Source: Protostelium mycophagum (lineage: Eukaryota > Evosea > Variosea > Protosteliida > Protosteliaceae). Taken from it: 63,036 nucleotides of DNA. The stretch covers positions 1-63,036 of the forward strand of contig MZNV01002939.1 in the NCBI GenBank assembly GCA_002081555.1, read 5' to 3'. Below the pieces are notes generated by a model. The model was not told where the DNA came from. It saw only the letters and a list, made by a program, of their open reading frames with translations, and searched no databases. Position numbers and translations under genes: made by a program. This document shows positions 38,751 through 50,871 of this stretch, one piece after another; position 1 is the first letter of the stretch, and each line of letters starts with the position of its first letter.

Positions 38751-39803
38751 TTATAATTCTCTATCCATCTCCATCTCCATCTCGATCCTCCTTTGTGTGC
38801 TGTATGTCTTGGGCATCATCTTTCCACGGTTATTGGAGGCGATATAGAGCAGATTTCCTCTTAATCTGTCTATGTCCTTCTGTCTTCTTATGTTCCTTCG
38901 TCCCATCTGCCTGCTGGCCATCTTTAGACCTCTCAGATTTTGAATATCTGCATGAGCTTGTTTATCTAGAAGGGCAGCACATGTTGGTATAGCGATGGCG
39001 AGAGCGACAAGAGAGAAAGGGCCGATGACGAAAGTGAGCCCTGCAGTAGCCAACACACCAGCCCCAATTGTTGTGGTTGCGGTGAAGCCGGGGTTGTTTT
39101 GGATCCATTTGTTTGTACCTCCAGTCCTGAGGCCGATAGACTTGGTGTATTCTTTGGATAGTTCGAGAGGCATATCAACGACGGCCTCAATTCGAGAGTG
39201 TGAGCTCTTGAAGACCTGGAGTCTGTGAGACAAAAGAGAAGAACACTCGGGGAAAGGTTTACCTCTAAAAGAGAAATGGCAACCAGACGGGTGTGGTCTG
39301 GTGAAGTCGCCGTGCCAGCAGCTACATGATTGGAGAACTTGGTGTATGCCTTCAGCGTGTAACGAAGATATTTCAAATGAAGTTTAACAGCCTCCTTCTT
39401 AGCCTTCATCTGTTTTCTTGTTTCTCTGCTGTCAGCGTTGGGCACTATTGACATCAACATTCAAGCTGTCAATGCTATTCGCCACTCACTTCCTTTGAGG
39501 TGGGCCCTTCTCTGATGCATTCGAGAGCCACTTGCTCATCTCTTTGGGCTTGTTCTGCTGCCATTCCGAGAGAATGAAGAACGTCATGTATGGTGTGTTC
39601 GGCATATCTGAGAATATCAGTCTTTTATCTTATCGCATATAGACTCACTGTGCTACTGTTTCTTCATCTAATGATGGAGCGGATGGTTCCACTATGCTTG
39701 TGTATTGAGGGACTGACTCCTCTAAATCAATATCTGAGCGTTTTTGAATGGACATATCGTATCGTGCGTCGTGTTCGTCGTGTGGTTTGTGAAATGTGAG
39801 CAT
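38751..39803 (-). CDS. Unrecognised protein with a glycine-rich hydrophobic hairpin
   Basis: Starts MLTFHKPHDEHDARYDMSIQ. Four exons join in phase: ...LDEETVAQ-YAEHTIHDVLHSLG, a helical charged middle (KQMKAKKEAVKLHLKYLRYT, HVAAGTATSPDHTRLVAISL), then VFKSSHSRIEAVVDMPLELS. Two adjacent hydrophobic stretches follow (TTTIGAGVLATAGLTFVI and GPFSLVALAIAIPTCAALL), and a basic tail QMGRRNIRRQKDIDRLRG. About 270 residues. The helical half followed by a Gly-rich hairpin suggests a protein that oligomerises and inserts into or lies on a membrane. I do not know the family. Stop at 38751; NUP214 follows on the same strand. Confidence 0.65.
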
Positions 39804-40033
39804 CTCAAAAAATCCCCATTACGTAACTGAAGCGAGGAATATTCCCGAGATTTCATCACATTCTACTTTGAGACAGCATTTCCCTGAAACTTGACAGCAA
39901 AGAGAATCTTCATCTGTTTATCCAACATGTGATCATTCACCCCAACTGGTCACTCCAACTTTCGGGGTCTCACCAACCATTGCTTGTCTTCAGAGAAAAT
40001 CCAAGCGCAAATTGAGAACCGGAATATTTTTGT

Positions 40034-42462
40034 CTATATTACAGGTGTAGGAGCCGCTGCCGCTTGCAGTTCCTCCATCTTCTTCTTAAATTGACGCTCA
40101 GCCTCATCCTCATTATCTATGATCTTGGCATGTTGTATGTAGAAGATGTGCTTCTCCAGTTGTACAAAAGGATAGCTCATGGATTGCTGTTGTTTGATGG
40201 TCGACATGCGGTTATGGAACATTTTGAATACATTTGGGTTTGGGCTGCCGTTTGGTTGTAGGCCCTTATTCTCTGACATAAACAGAAATTCTTTCGTATA
40301 CAATCCTATATAAATCAAATTTACATGATGACGTCATGATACGTATAGAGATAAATAGAAATGATGTACATACCGATATAAGGAACTACAGGTCCCTTTC
40401 GTGACTCTAACTCCTCCTATAGAAAGTAAAAATGTGAATTCTTTGCAAGATATACCTTATATGATTTGAAGTGGTCCACCGGAGTGATTAAATTTTCCAT
40501 CTCTTTAAGCATGGCCTTACTTTTCGCAGGGACCTATTCCCAATAAGAGACCACTTTTTAATCTCTATATGGTACCTTGCTCCAAAATGCGTTTTTACTT
40601 CCAAACACGGGACTGGTCAGTCCAGTCACAACGGCCAACATAGAATTAAAATTTCCTGTAGTCTCGAATCGCTGCAGATGTGAGATTTATTGAGATAAGA
40701 CGTGTTACCTTGGCGACAGCTAATAAAAATTCAAAACACTTCATCCTTCCTTCATCATCTTTGGACAATAGCATAATTGTCCTCGCCCAATGTGATTCCT
40801 ATATATATCAGAATATATAATATTATATAGTAAATGATTATATAGTAAAGAGTTTCTTGAGATGTATCTGTCATACCTTGTTAAAATATTGTATTAATGT
40901 TTCTAGATTTGTAGAGTGCACATGTGTCGCCAGATCAGCAGGCCGCTTGCACCAATTTGTTCTCCATAAGAATTCAAGTGATCGTATAGAGCTAAACACG
41001 TGAAAATCGCGTGCCGTGATACTGTCCGCGAATTCTTCGGGTTCAAAACTGTATATGTCAGACTTGAATAATTATGGGTATCTTTTCACTCTAATAAAGA
41101 TTGGATGTTGTTGAAGATTTTTTTTTTCCTCAACAAGTTGGTTTTTGTCTGAAACATTAAATTCTGAGGGGAGTCTACTGAATTTGCTCTCAATGGTGTT
41201 AATGGTGTGTTATTGGCAGGCTGTATATTTGTCACAAAGATGCAATGAACACCAATGATATAGTATATAATATAGTATAATATGGTATATAATATACTAT
41301 ATAATAATAATGATATAAACTAGAAGTCTTCTCTTATCTTTGTGCATGTTTTAATCATTTGCGGCAAAGCCGCAGACACCAAGTATATCTTGAGACATCC
41401 CTATGACATATTTAGAATAGCGTACTGGAAATGTTTTGGTCTTCGATGCTTCTTTCGACTCTTCGGGGTCAGGTTCTGTCTTTCCTTTTGAAATAAAATT
41501 AAAGATGGTGTATCTCCTGCTCTTGTCCTTCCCTTTCTTACTCTCTTTATCTAAATTTGCATTCAACTGCACCAATATTAAGAATAAATCCTGTGTAAAT
41601 ATCCAAGGTTATTTTACGCTGATGAAAGAATGACACATTCGTATTTGCGGAGAACAACGACATGTGAAAAAACTTGGTTTGGGGTACTGACATCTTCTGC
41701 TGAGGCTTGTAAAGACGATCTTTTCGTGGGAGTGATCTCTTTAGCCGAAGTCGTTCTGGGGATGAGTCAGATGCTTCCTGTTGTATCCTTCATTACCTCA
41801 TGATTGTGGCATTTCTGGTACTGTTCTCAAACAGCACAAGGTCGATGTCTTTATTGTGGATATTTAACTTCGCTAAATGCTCTTGTAATTCTGTTTTGAA
41901 TGCAAGAAAATCCTCTTCAAAATATCTGAAAACCATTAACAAGATCAGTCTTAAAGACATGCATCACTCACGATGTCACCCATTTCACCAGAAAATCGAT
42001 AGCGCTGTGATGATTAGAATAATATACAGAGATATAAAGTTATTATATATGGATATAAGTCTTACTTCTCCTCTTTTTCTTTTTGCTCCACATCAATCAT
42101 TTCAATCAATCGCGCATATCTAAATGAGGTATAAGAGACACTTGACAAAGACGATCAAACTTACCGGGAGTACCAAAATGCAAAGAGCTGTTTCGGTTCT
42201 AAAAATTTACGGAAGCATAAGAGGAAAGCATCGACAGTTGCTGTGGTGATTCAGCAAATGTCTAAATCCCGAAGAGTTTACATCTATCCTCTCCCTCAAA
42301 AGGACCATAGATTAGGCGCGACACATAGAGAGCAATCCCAGCAGGTACTTCCTTCTGGTCTTCAACTCTACATGGCCTCTTCTGCTCTGCCATTGAGGAT
42401 GCGGGATCGAAATGCTGCAATCCAAACCAACTCGTCAGAGAAGAGTTCTGACAGCATGACAT
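40034..42462 (-). CDS. Ras guanine-nucleotide exchange factor (RasGEF_N + CDC25 domain)
   Basis: Start at ATG 42462 (MSCCQNSSLTSWFGLQHFDP). RasGEF_N domain: TVDAFLLCFRKFLEPKQLFA, YFEEDFLAFKTELQEHLAKL. A charged Ser/Lys linker follows (NANLDKESKKGKDKSRRYTI). The catalytic domain has FEPEEFADSITARDFHVF, IRSLEFLWRTNWCK, TLIQYFNKESHWARTIML, FEFLLAVAKRFETTGNFNSM, AVVTGLTSPVFG and ESRKGPVVPYIGLYTKEFLF. The order fits a CDC25-type exchange factor for Ras or Rap at the plasma membrane; the substrate GTPase is unknown. Exon joins around 41.1-41.4 kb are less certain than the rest. It ends AAAAPTPVI. Confidence 0.88.
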
Positions 42463-42643
42463 ATCAATTTTCCCGAGAAACCCTCCAATTCCAAGTTTCG
42501 GCCTTAAATTTCAAGTCTCATGCCACAAAGAAAGTCAGGGAATCACTCTCACATCATCCAACAAAAAGCTTAAAAATGTGAACAAGTTCTTCAATCATAC
42601 AGATGTAGAGATATATATACGTACACATTTAGACCAATTTAAA

Positions 42644-44691
42644 TTATCTTTCAGCTCGACGATTTATTCTGATTCTATTGAGACTTGGATTTTGATTCTG
42701 CCTTGCTGCTCCTCCTTGGTGAGCCTAAAATAAATGCAACTACAAAAGTGGATAATGTTAATATGTGTCCAGTGAAATATAATGATCTCCAAACGTGAAG
42801 TGATGCTCCGAAATCGAGCAACTATGTACCATCAGTGTGGGAATAAATACAAGTTTACTTACCTTGAAGGTGGTGAAATAAAAGTTCATCACGATGGTTG
42901 TGCCCAGAAGACACACGATATCATAATAGCGCTTGTAAGGCCCAGGGGTGCCGTCTTCTTTGAGGAATCTACTTCTGATGTTTCTCCTGATGACTGTTCT
43001 ATTTTTAGGTGCGGTTCAGTCATGATGCGTACCTCTCATGGCACCGATGGTGGGGGCGCAAGACATGAAGGATAGATAATAACCGGGGAAAAATCCCTGA
43101 AAATAAATTATCTTCAAGTTGACCCTTCTCGAAACTTACGTGCCAGACTGAACTTGTCAAAAATGTCAAAAATACACGGGAGTGGTTCACTCTCTCGTAA
43201 ACATCTAAATAGTCAAGGGATTATACTACTGTGGTAATTATATAAATAATCGTATAAAGATACAGTGCTTCAGCCACTTATCAGTCCTTATATTCCAACT
43301 CTCTGATGCCTCTCTAAAGTTTTGCGCCAATTCAAAATTTAAAATATGAACAGCCTCTGCCCCATCAAATTGAGGTACTCCCTCCTGTTATTCTTCAATA
43401 TATCTATAAATATATATGTACATATGCATCTATATGGAATATATATGAATGTATATGTATATATAAATATATGTGTACATATGCATCTATATGGAATATA
43501 TATGAATGTATATGTGTACATATAAATATATATGTAAAAAGTTTGAATTACTGACTTTATCTTTGCCAGAATAAGCTAATCCGCTCATTATACAAGCGGC
43601 CTCGCTACATGCCCAGGCAAAATAATATGGTGTACGTGTGAGTCCTGTAGATAACCACATATAACTACAAGAGTAAGTCAATGGTCATCTAGAATAGGAT
43701 TACCCGTAACGATGAAAGAAATCCATGTTATCCCATTCAGGCTTGAGCATAAAGTTTACGGGAACTAGTTGAGAGAGGACGACAAAAATGACGAGGAATA
43801 TAGATCTGCCGAATCTATTCCACGCCAAAGAGTAATTCGCAGGTATTTTTCCGTTATTCTGATCAATTTTAAAACGATCATTGCAACATTTTGTGATTAC
43901 CGATTGGAACATGGACATGTTGATGTACTCTCTGTACTCTTTAAAGTTGAATATTGGGCCAGCAAGATATCCATTGAAATGATAAATGTAACCGAAATAT
44001 TCTAGGAATGAGGGCATCCCCAGAAAACTCATCTGCTTCTGATAGGGTGTCAGACTGTCGATGTTTTTAAGGCCGCGGAGACCATCGTAATAATCGAATG
44101 CAAGTGTCGTCAATTTGATGGTGAGAAGCATCTGTGGTGCAGAGAAGTCTGTTTGTGATTCCTCAGAATACCAATGTAAATATAGACGCCACATCTGACT
44201 GACAATGATGTCAGTATCTTGATGTATCATGTATTAATGTTCTTACCCCACAGAGAGGTAAGACATTGCCCATATAAATACTGCTTGATGCATCCTGCCT
44301 CCCTTTGCATCTATTACGATCATGAGGATGTAAGCGATCAGTGCAGAAAATGTTGTGTGGAAGACGACAGAGCCAAAGGTGTAGTATCCATACCAGAATC
44401 CCACAATTCCTCCTGCAGCATGCTATAAGAATTCAGTCTTGATTGACACCTCGATTCGAAGAGGGACCCATTAAAAGACAACGCAATCACCAAACGTCAA
44501 GTTTGTTCAAGAGAACTTACCTTCAAATTCGGGTTATTGGGTAGAAATCTGAACAGATAAGCGAAAGGGAAGGCACTCAAGAGACAGAAAAAAATGCGGA
44601 GATCTTGAAGTGGGACGATGTCTTCTATGCCAATCATGGTGGCGAACAAAAAAAGTACTTGATCCACAGCATTGTTTAAGTGTTCTATCAT
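42644..44691 (-). CDS. MBOAT lysophospholipid acyltransferase (LPCAT3/MBOAT5-like)
   Basis: I choose the ATG at 44691 (MIEHLNNAVDQVLFLFATMI) because the frame upstream has only a GTG. Multi-pass helices follow: DLRIFFCLLSAFPFAYLFRF, HAAGGIVGFWYGYYTFGSVV. Family motifs: LTTLAFDYYDGLRG, MPSFLEYFGYIYHFNGYLAG with GPIFNFKEYREYI, the conserved WN region ASESWNIRTDKWLKH, and the catalytic histidine in FLTSSVWHGFFPGYYLSF. These enzymes re-acylate lysophospholipids with unsaturated acyl-CoA in the ER (Lands cycle). The C-terminal exon is either AHQGGAARQNQNPSLNRIRI to a stop at 42644 or a shorter alternative. One intron holds an AT-rich tandem repeat. Confidence 0.88.
43421..43540. repeat. 57-bp AT-rich tandem repeat in an MBOAT intron
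   Basis: A unit of about 57 bp beginning CATATGCATCTATATGGAAT starts at 43421 and again at 43478, nearly identical, about 2.1 copies. It lies within the intron between KDK and GVPQFDGAEAVHIL of the acyltransferase and itself consists mainly of alternating TA, so it may form cruciforms. Confidence 0.75.
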
Positions 44692-45627
44692 GGCCTTTGA
44701 TTGATCGGCTGCGGAGTTGATTCTGATAGTATTGGCGGAGTTGTCTGATTGTAGAGTGTCAAACTCCGGTCTCACAGTGACGCAGCTGCTTGTATCGCAG
44801 GTACCAGTGTTGGAAAACTCTCATTAATATGATATCTCAAAGTTCCAAATTCAATTCTTATCAACACTTGGTATCACTTCAGAGAAAGATGTTCTCAGAA
44901 AGCGAGCAATAGTGTCTGAACTTGGGAAATGTAATCTGTACGTGCGATACTAGAAAAACTGCTGCCAACTTGCCAAGTCTTTGTGAGGGAGGAATTTGAG
45001 ACTCCTAAGTGGTACATTAACTTGGCAAATTAGATGAACTATGTACAGTCTCCAGTACACCACCCCAAGAGCTTATGATGGAGTGTTTGAAACCCCAGAT
45101 CAGGTCTTATGATTTCCAAGTGACAGGAAAGACAATCTCAGTGGATGAAGAGCTTATATGGAGTATCGCGAATTTCATCATGATGAACAATACGAAACAT
45201 CAATATCAAGGTCAAAGCTGGAACCCATATTGTGTAACGCGAGTCAGAACAAGTTAGCACACTCGAATAAGTCTCTTATCTGGATATCAATGCAAATACT
45301 GTCAAAAGAGTGTCAAGTCGTCCTCAGCTCCCACCAAAGAACCCACCACTAAGAAAAGAAAGAATGCCCATTAAGAAATTATTTTAAATAATTTTTTTAA
45401 AAAAATCAGCGGAAAAAGAACTGCCTCCCCTCGGGGCAAGTTACAACTGTAATTTCGTGCCCTCAGTGCTTGTGTTGAATAAGATTGATACCTACACAAA
45501 GGTTCAAGTGCTGGTTAAAGATTGAGCGTGAAAACTCTCAGAAATAACCAAATTTTTTGAGTCGACAATTATCACGCATCATTGTCGAGATTACAACATC
45601 CTACGAACGAAGGTCCTTCAGCAGCAG
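44692..45627. other. Intergenic with unplaced coding-like fragments
   Basis: 935 bp between the acyltransferase start and the F-box gene. Plus-strand frames 45075-45257 (MMECLKPQIRSYDFQVTGKT) and about 45272-45372 (GYQCKYCQKSVKSSSAPTKE, with a CxxC) look translated but cannot be joined in frame with confidence. They may be a small zinc-binding gene or a remnant. AT-rich sequence with a poly-T/poly-A stretch follows at 45380-45410. Confidence 0.4.
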
Positions 45628-47107
45628 ATGTTTGAAGACTTGACAGAACAAATAACAACGATTGGCTTAGAAAATATTGTTTCAAATGAAGAGGTCCGAG
45701 ATAGAGAGACCACCATCGATCTCACCTTCATCCCCCTAGAGGTATGTTCTTTATTGTCACGAAGTATTGACAGCTTCAGATAGTGTTATCAATCCTATAT
45801 CAATTAGATGCCTTTACTCTCTTCTCGTCCTGCTCAAGAGTTTGCCGCCAGTGGCACAATTTGATCTCGGATCATCTGTTCTTGAGACAGCTGTGGGTTT
45901 TGTTGTTCTTCAACATCGGTGACCTTGATTAGATGTTTCAGAGATTTTGGGAACTATGCAAACAGCTCTCCAATTAAACGAGATGACGTTCTTGATTTTG
46001 AGTTTGAAGGATCACAAACACCTTCTGACTTTCTCATGCTGAAGAGGTTTGTTCACCATCATCTGATACCAGTGTTGACGAGCTGTCATAGATTTAAGAG
46101 AATGGAAGAAATCTGCCTCCAACTAACAGCAGAAGATCTCACAACAACACCTTATTTTGAAGGTCAGGAGGACCTTGCTCTTTATGTCGCATCAGATAGA
46201 GATCATACAGAAAATTCAGACAATGGTGAATTTTCCTTACTTTTTCGAAGAATGACGAAGGTTAGATAATGAGAAGGAGTCCCCACATACTGTAGACAAA
46301 ATAGAACCAATCGAAGAAAGGTGATATGAGGATTATTCATTGAATACGAAGCACTTATTATTGCTTTAAAAGTGAATGTAAAGCCGCGAAATCTTCTAAT
46401 GAGACTGAAATGATGCGATGATTCGCACACGTCACATCTGCTGATTATGACGTTACCTGACGTTGTCGAGTTGTAGATGGCTCCCCCTGTACAAAAAATG
46501 TTATGAGAGGGAGAGGGCAGGGACGACAGATTTGAGTGGATATTATTCAGCCAATTATGGTATCCACGGAGAAGAGGTAGTCTATATCAAACACACAGGA
46601 TATGATATAGAAGGCGTCAAGATTGTCGGTGAGAAGACATCTATCTTATCATCCTCCATCTCTTATACTCGTTTTATGTGTCTCGAGTCTTGTGCTAAGG
46701 ACGAACTCAAATATAAAGGTGACCGTAATGTTCCTGCTGGCAGGCCGACATTCCGCATCAAGATGATGGAGGATCAATTGCATGGTAGAGGAGCACAACA
46801 TCTCGCAGACATTGGATACATGGTACGTCTCATCAATCAAAAATCATCATCTGCTATACTCGAGTTGTTCTGCGACACAAAATCCTCAAGTCTGAGTTAT
46901 TTTTAGAATCCGAGATGGGGAAGAGCAACATTTGCACTTGTCAGCAGAGATCTTTTGATCGTTCGATGGCACTTTGTATTCCCAGCTTATTCACCTGTGA
47001 GACATTGGTACACGAAGACCTTGAAATTCATACGACTTGAAAACTACGAACCTCCACAAAACCACAACGCAAATAGTGTCAACTGGCCACACCACAGCCT
47101 CCCATAA
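45628..47107 (+). CDS. F-box protein, FBXO31-like
   Basis: Starts MFEDLTEQITTIGLENIVSN. The F-box spans an intron: FIPLE-IVLSILYQLDAFTLFSS then CSRVCRQWHNLISDHLFLRQ LW. The C-terminal half has SGYYSANYGIHGEEVVYI and GDRNVPAGRPTFRIKMMED, which match the YxGxYGxHGxE...GDPNVPAG pattern of FBXO31 and related plant and fungal F-box proteins, then WGRATFALVSRDLLIVRWHF. Expected to be a substrate receptor of an SCF ubiquitin ligase; the YG-HG region corresponds to the substrate-binding beta-barrel. The exon between 45.9 and 46.4 kb (RCFRDFGNYANSSPIKRDDV) is clear, but its upstream join is not resolved. Stop at 47107. Confidence 0.75.
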
Positions 47108-47326
47108 ACTGTCACCATATCTATTTCTCTGATAATGTAGACGATCCGATTAGAATGTACAACATATAGACACGTATTTACAATTGCTCTGTGTCGAGGA
47201 CTGCTGAAATACCAAAATCAGTTCGAATGTTTAATCTACACTCGTCAAAGTGCCCGTGAAATCTGGAGTTTTCAGTTTCCCCCATTCGGACACGTCAAGA
47301 AGAGAAGAACACGACAAGTTCGAAAC

Positions 47327-49280
47327 ATGCAGAGTGTTTCAAGATCCTTCGCCAGAGGCAAGCAAATGGTGAGAATCAGATATTCATCCAAATGTTGCTA
47401 AATCTTTCAGGCTTTGGAAAAGACAAATAGAACTGAAAAGACAACCGATGCTGAATTTACGGAATGGAAGGGTCAATATGAAGCAGTTTATAAACAAACC
47501 GAAAAGTTGAAAAAGGATTTTGAAGAGGTAATCCGCTTCACTAAAGGTATGGTTGAGTTCAATTGTTTCCATTGATCGCCTTTATAGAGCTTTCTTCGGC
47601 ACAATCAGATACCTGCATGCAGTTTGCAAAATTCTACGACAGCGGCTCTGCAGGTCCCATGTATGGTGCCGTTACGAGGAGTACAGACAATGTCAAGCTT
47701 GTTGATGCAGAGAGGCAAAGATTTGTAGGCACATGATAACCTGCTCGATGCTTACTCTTAAAGGAAGACGAGCTGAATAACAATATATTATTGCCCATCA
47801 GTAAGCATCTCGGGCAGTTTAAAGACATGAAGGTGAGGAATGAGCTTGCGAACAAAAATAAATGTTCCTTAGGACCGTATTGCGATAAGAGATACAAGAA
47901 GATTGGATATGGACAGATATACACGCGACGTCAACGTGCACACCAGCAATGCCCATGCAGAGAAGGCCAGGAAGGTGGGACAGTAACAGGTGAACAATAG
48001 ACTAAAGATCTCAGGCGCAGGAGAAGCAAGAGATGATGAGCAACTGCTATTCCACCACCCATAATGAAGTGTTACAAGATCTCCAGAACTTGTACTACGA
48101 CCGCTCCACGTTCCTCAACCCAATTATTGCTACGGTAAATTATACAAAATAATTACATTCTAATTCGAAAATATATCAATGTCTATATATAGATATTCTC
48201 TTAGTCATTTTCAGTATGTTTTCGCTCTACAGAATTATTACCACGCTTGCGCCGGCCATTTTAACTCCTTGAAACCCGTTTATCAACACATAGATCGCCA
48301 CTCTGTACACGATCACCTCTGGGTCATCTCCCAGGGAGAAGGTGGTGCATCCTCTACAGGTAATCACTCATCTTATCTCGAGATTCGTCTCATTATCACA
48401 CAGCTGCCACTCAGCCTGCCCATGGAGCTCCTCAACCTGCGTACGGTGCTCCTCAGCCAGCATATGGCGCGCCTCAGCCAGCATATGGAGCTCCTCAACC
48501 TGCGTACGGTGCTCCTCAGCCAGCATATGGCGCACCTCAACCTGCATATGGCGCACCTCAGCCAGCATATGGTGCGCCTCAACCTGCATACGGAGCTCCT
48601 CAACCTGCATATGGCGCACCTCAGCCAGCGTATGGTGCACCTCAACCTGTGTACAACCAGCCCCCTCTCCCTTGTATGAAATAATGAGATATCGTATCAT
48701 ATTTACAAATATACAGCCCGACCCGCTGTACCACCTCCACCCGTCAAGAATAATCAGGGATATGGACAACAACCACCTCCTGTCCCTTACCAACCTCCTC
48801 GCCCACAACAATACGGAAATCAACACCAGCAACCACCCCCTCCTGTCCCACAACAATATGGAAATCAACACCACCAAGCACCTCCTGTCCCACCTGGTAT
48901 TTATTTCTCAACATGTTAAATGATGTGGTTGATGATGATTAGGAAGAGGACAAGCACCTGTGCCTGTGAGAGGCCCTCCCCCGCCAGCAGGAAGGGGTTA
49001 CGCCACACAAGCTGGTGTCCACGCCGGAAATGCGTCAGTACTTGATCCTAAAGCATCAGCGTGATGTCTGATTCTGCCCAGTGCTGAGAGTGCAGCAAAC
49101 AACAGACAAGTACAGTCAGCAGTAGGGACACAGGTGGCAGCCAACAGCACAAACCCAGCCGTGAAATACGCAGCCGGGAACAGCTATGTCCAGAGAGGAG
49201 TGGGTGCCGGCGTCGGGAAATTGGGAAACAACATGATCCAACAACGCGCAAACCAATTTGGATCAGAGAATAACATTTAA
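47327..49280 (+). CDS. BAR-domain protein with GAPQPAY repeats and proline-rich tail
   Basis: Starts at ATG 47327 (MQSVSRSFARGKQM). The frame is open upstream without an ATG. A helical N-BAR/RVS-like domain follows: TDAEFTEWKGQYEAVYKQTE, KLKKDFEE, MQFAKFYDSGSAGP, LPISKHLGQFKDMKDRIAI and YYDRSTFLNPII. Then 11 tandem GAPQPAY heptapeptides (48412-48642), a Gln/Pro-rich stretch (GYGQQPPPVPYQPP) and a Gly/Ala-rich end QRGVGAGVGKLGNNM. Amphiphysin-type BAR proteins sense and bend membrane during endocytosis, and the proline-rich tail would bind SH3 domains. Those roles are inferred. The stop at 49280 is 9 nt from the stop of the convergent TPR gene. Confidence 0.8.
48412..48642 (+). repeat. 11 x 21-bp coding repeat (QPAYGAP)
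   Basis: Eleven in-frame 21-bp units, e.g. CAGCCAGCATATGGCGCGCC, plus a partial twelfth, encode Gln-Pro-Ala-Tyr-Gly-Ala-Pro (first unit has His for Tyr). Silent differences fall into two alternating spellings (CAACCTGCGTAC and CAGCCAGCATAT), which suggests duplication as 42- or 63-bp blocks. Confidence 0.9.
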
Positions 49281-49289
49281 TGAAATCGA

Positions 49290-50580
49290 TCAATCCTGAT
49301 CCATAGTGTCCTCATCCTCTTCTACATCCTCTTCATCCTCTATATCCTCTTCTATCTCCTCCGGTAATACCTCTATATCTTCCTTCTGCAGCTGCTTCAC
49401 CAGTGTCTTTATGTCCTTTTTCAATACATCGTCCACTCCTCCTGACATGTCTAATAACTGGTACTCTTATCATTCAATATTGTGTATCTACAAACCTCTT
49501 GTGCTCTCTCCACGTGATCTCTTGCTCTGGAAGAGCTGAGAGGTCTGTATGATAATCCCAGGAAATAGTGTACTTCTGCAATTTGATCGTCTTCATCTAA
49601 TATATTCTCCCATATCTCAATCGCGCGCTCGTATTGTTCCAATTCAAGAAATAATTTACCACAATTGTGTCTGAACTCTAAATCTGGCAGTTCCTCCAGT
49701 TCTTCGCCTTTTAGAACACATCATATTATATATTTTTACCTCTTTCTGCCCACAATGAATACGATTCTTCGAGTGATTGAAGAGCTTCCTTTGTTTTGCA
49801 CTGACTCATTCTAAGACTGCACAAGACCTGACCAGGTTGTGGGTCACTTGAATTCATCGATATCGCCTCCAATAAACATTTTTCTCCCTCACTCTCGGCT
49901 TCTTCTGCAAAACTAGATATTTGTTAATTTCGTCTTCTTAGGAGATGTACATCCTCATGCTGTCATCTTTACATACCATTCATCTGTCATGTATATCTCT
50001 GCAACAGAACATAAAGCACCCGAAACCTGATAAACAAGACCTTCGATCTCTTCCTGACAAGGCTGAGATCTCGTCCTGTGCATAATCTGAACTCACCTCA
50101 TCTTGTCTCAAACGTGCCTGCGCTAGTTCTTGTTTCAGCAGGTTGATGCCTCTCTTATATAAATTGATCGCTTCTGTTCCAGTGTGTAATTGTGCGTAAC
50201 TGAGATATTTCCAGTGATTTGCATTCGGCTCTAAAGCCATCGACTTTTCTAGCAAGTTTACAGAATCAAGGAAAATAATTGATGATCTTGAATGAATCAG
50301 TTGAGGATATTGCTTTGGCTGCATCATATTCTTGTGCATCTAGAAGCAGATTGGCGTAATTATTGATGGCCTCAAGATGATTAGGATCGATCTGAAGAGC
50401 ACGTTTGTAACATTTTTCCGCATTCTCCATGTTCAACTGCTCGTATAATTGCTGTCCAACAAGAACGAGTTCTTCCACGGATAAACCAGCGAGCTCATCC
50501 TCTGAAAGGATCAGCCATCTTGGCTTTCATAATATCTCACTTTGAGTCTTGGGTTGCTTTTTGGTGATCTTCTTGCCCAT
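49290..50580 (-). CDS. TPR protein, ACL4-like ribosomal-protein chaperone
   Basis: Starts MGKKITKKQPKTQS. TPR units: LVLVGQQLYEQLNMENAEKC YKRALQIDPNHLEAINNYANL, LLEKSMALEPNANHWKYLSY, LRMSQCKTKEALQSLEESYS, LFLELEQYERAIEIWENILD and VHYFLGLSYRPLSSSRARDH. It ends in a strongly acidic tail (EEIEEDIEDEEDVEEDEDTM). A TPR superhelix with an acidic C-terminus and this repeat text matches Acl4 (YDR161W), which escorts ribosomal protein Rpl4 to pre-60S particles. About eight exons; stop at 49290, only 9 nt from the BAR-gene stop. Confidence 0.8.
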
Positions 50581-50871
50581 CCCTGAGTGCTGATTCCTGA
50601 GCGATGATGTGATCTGAAAAAATTCGGAAGAAATCGGAATACATCAACATCTGCATCTCATCAAAAGAAACAACAGACAAAACGGTAACAGCTAGGAGCA
50701 GTACATTATTGTGAAGATGATGTGAATATCACGGTATGAATTTGTTCAATATTGAAAACGATATGTGACGAAAATGATCATCGTTGTAGTCCGTCCGCAT
50801 CAACAATATTTTTGTTCCACAACCAGGACGAGGAACGAAAACACTTCGAAGGAGCATAAAGAAGAAGAACC

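Noticed and set aside
47144-47326. Open frame upstream of the BAR gene start, in frame with it
   Set aside because: About 60 codons without a stop and protein-like, but no ATG and a TAG at the upstream end. A 5' exon is possible but not supported enough to extend the gene.
48368-48877. Minus-strand frames with regular repeats opposite the GAPQPAY region
   Set aside because: They are reverse-complement readings of the coding repeat; the plus-strand frame joins with exons on both sides and the minus frames do not.
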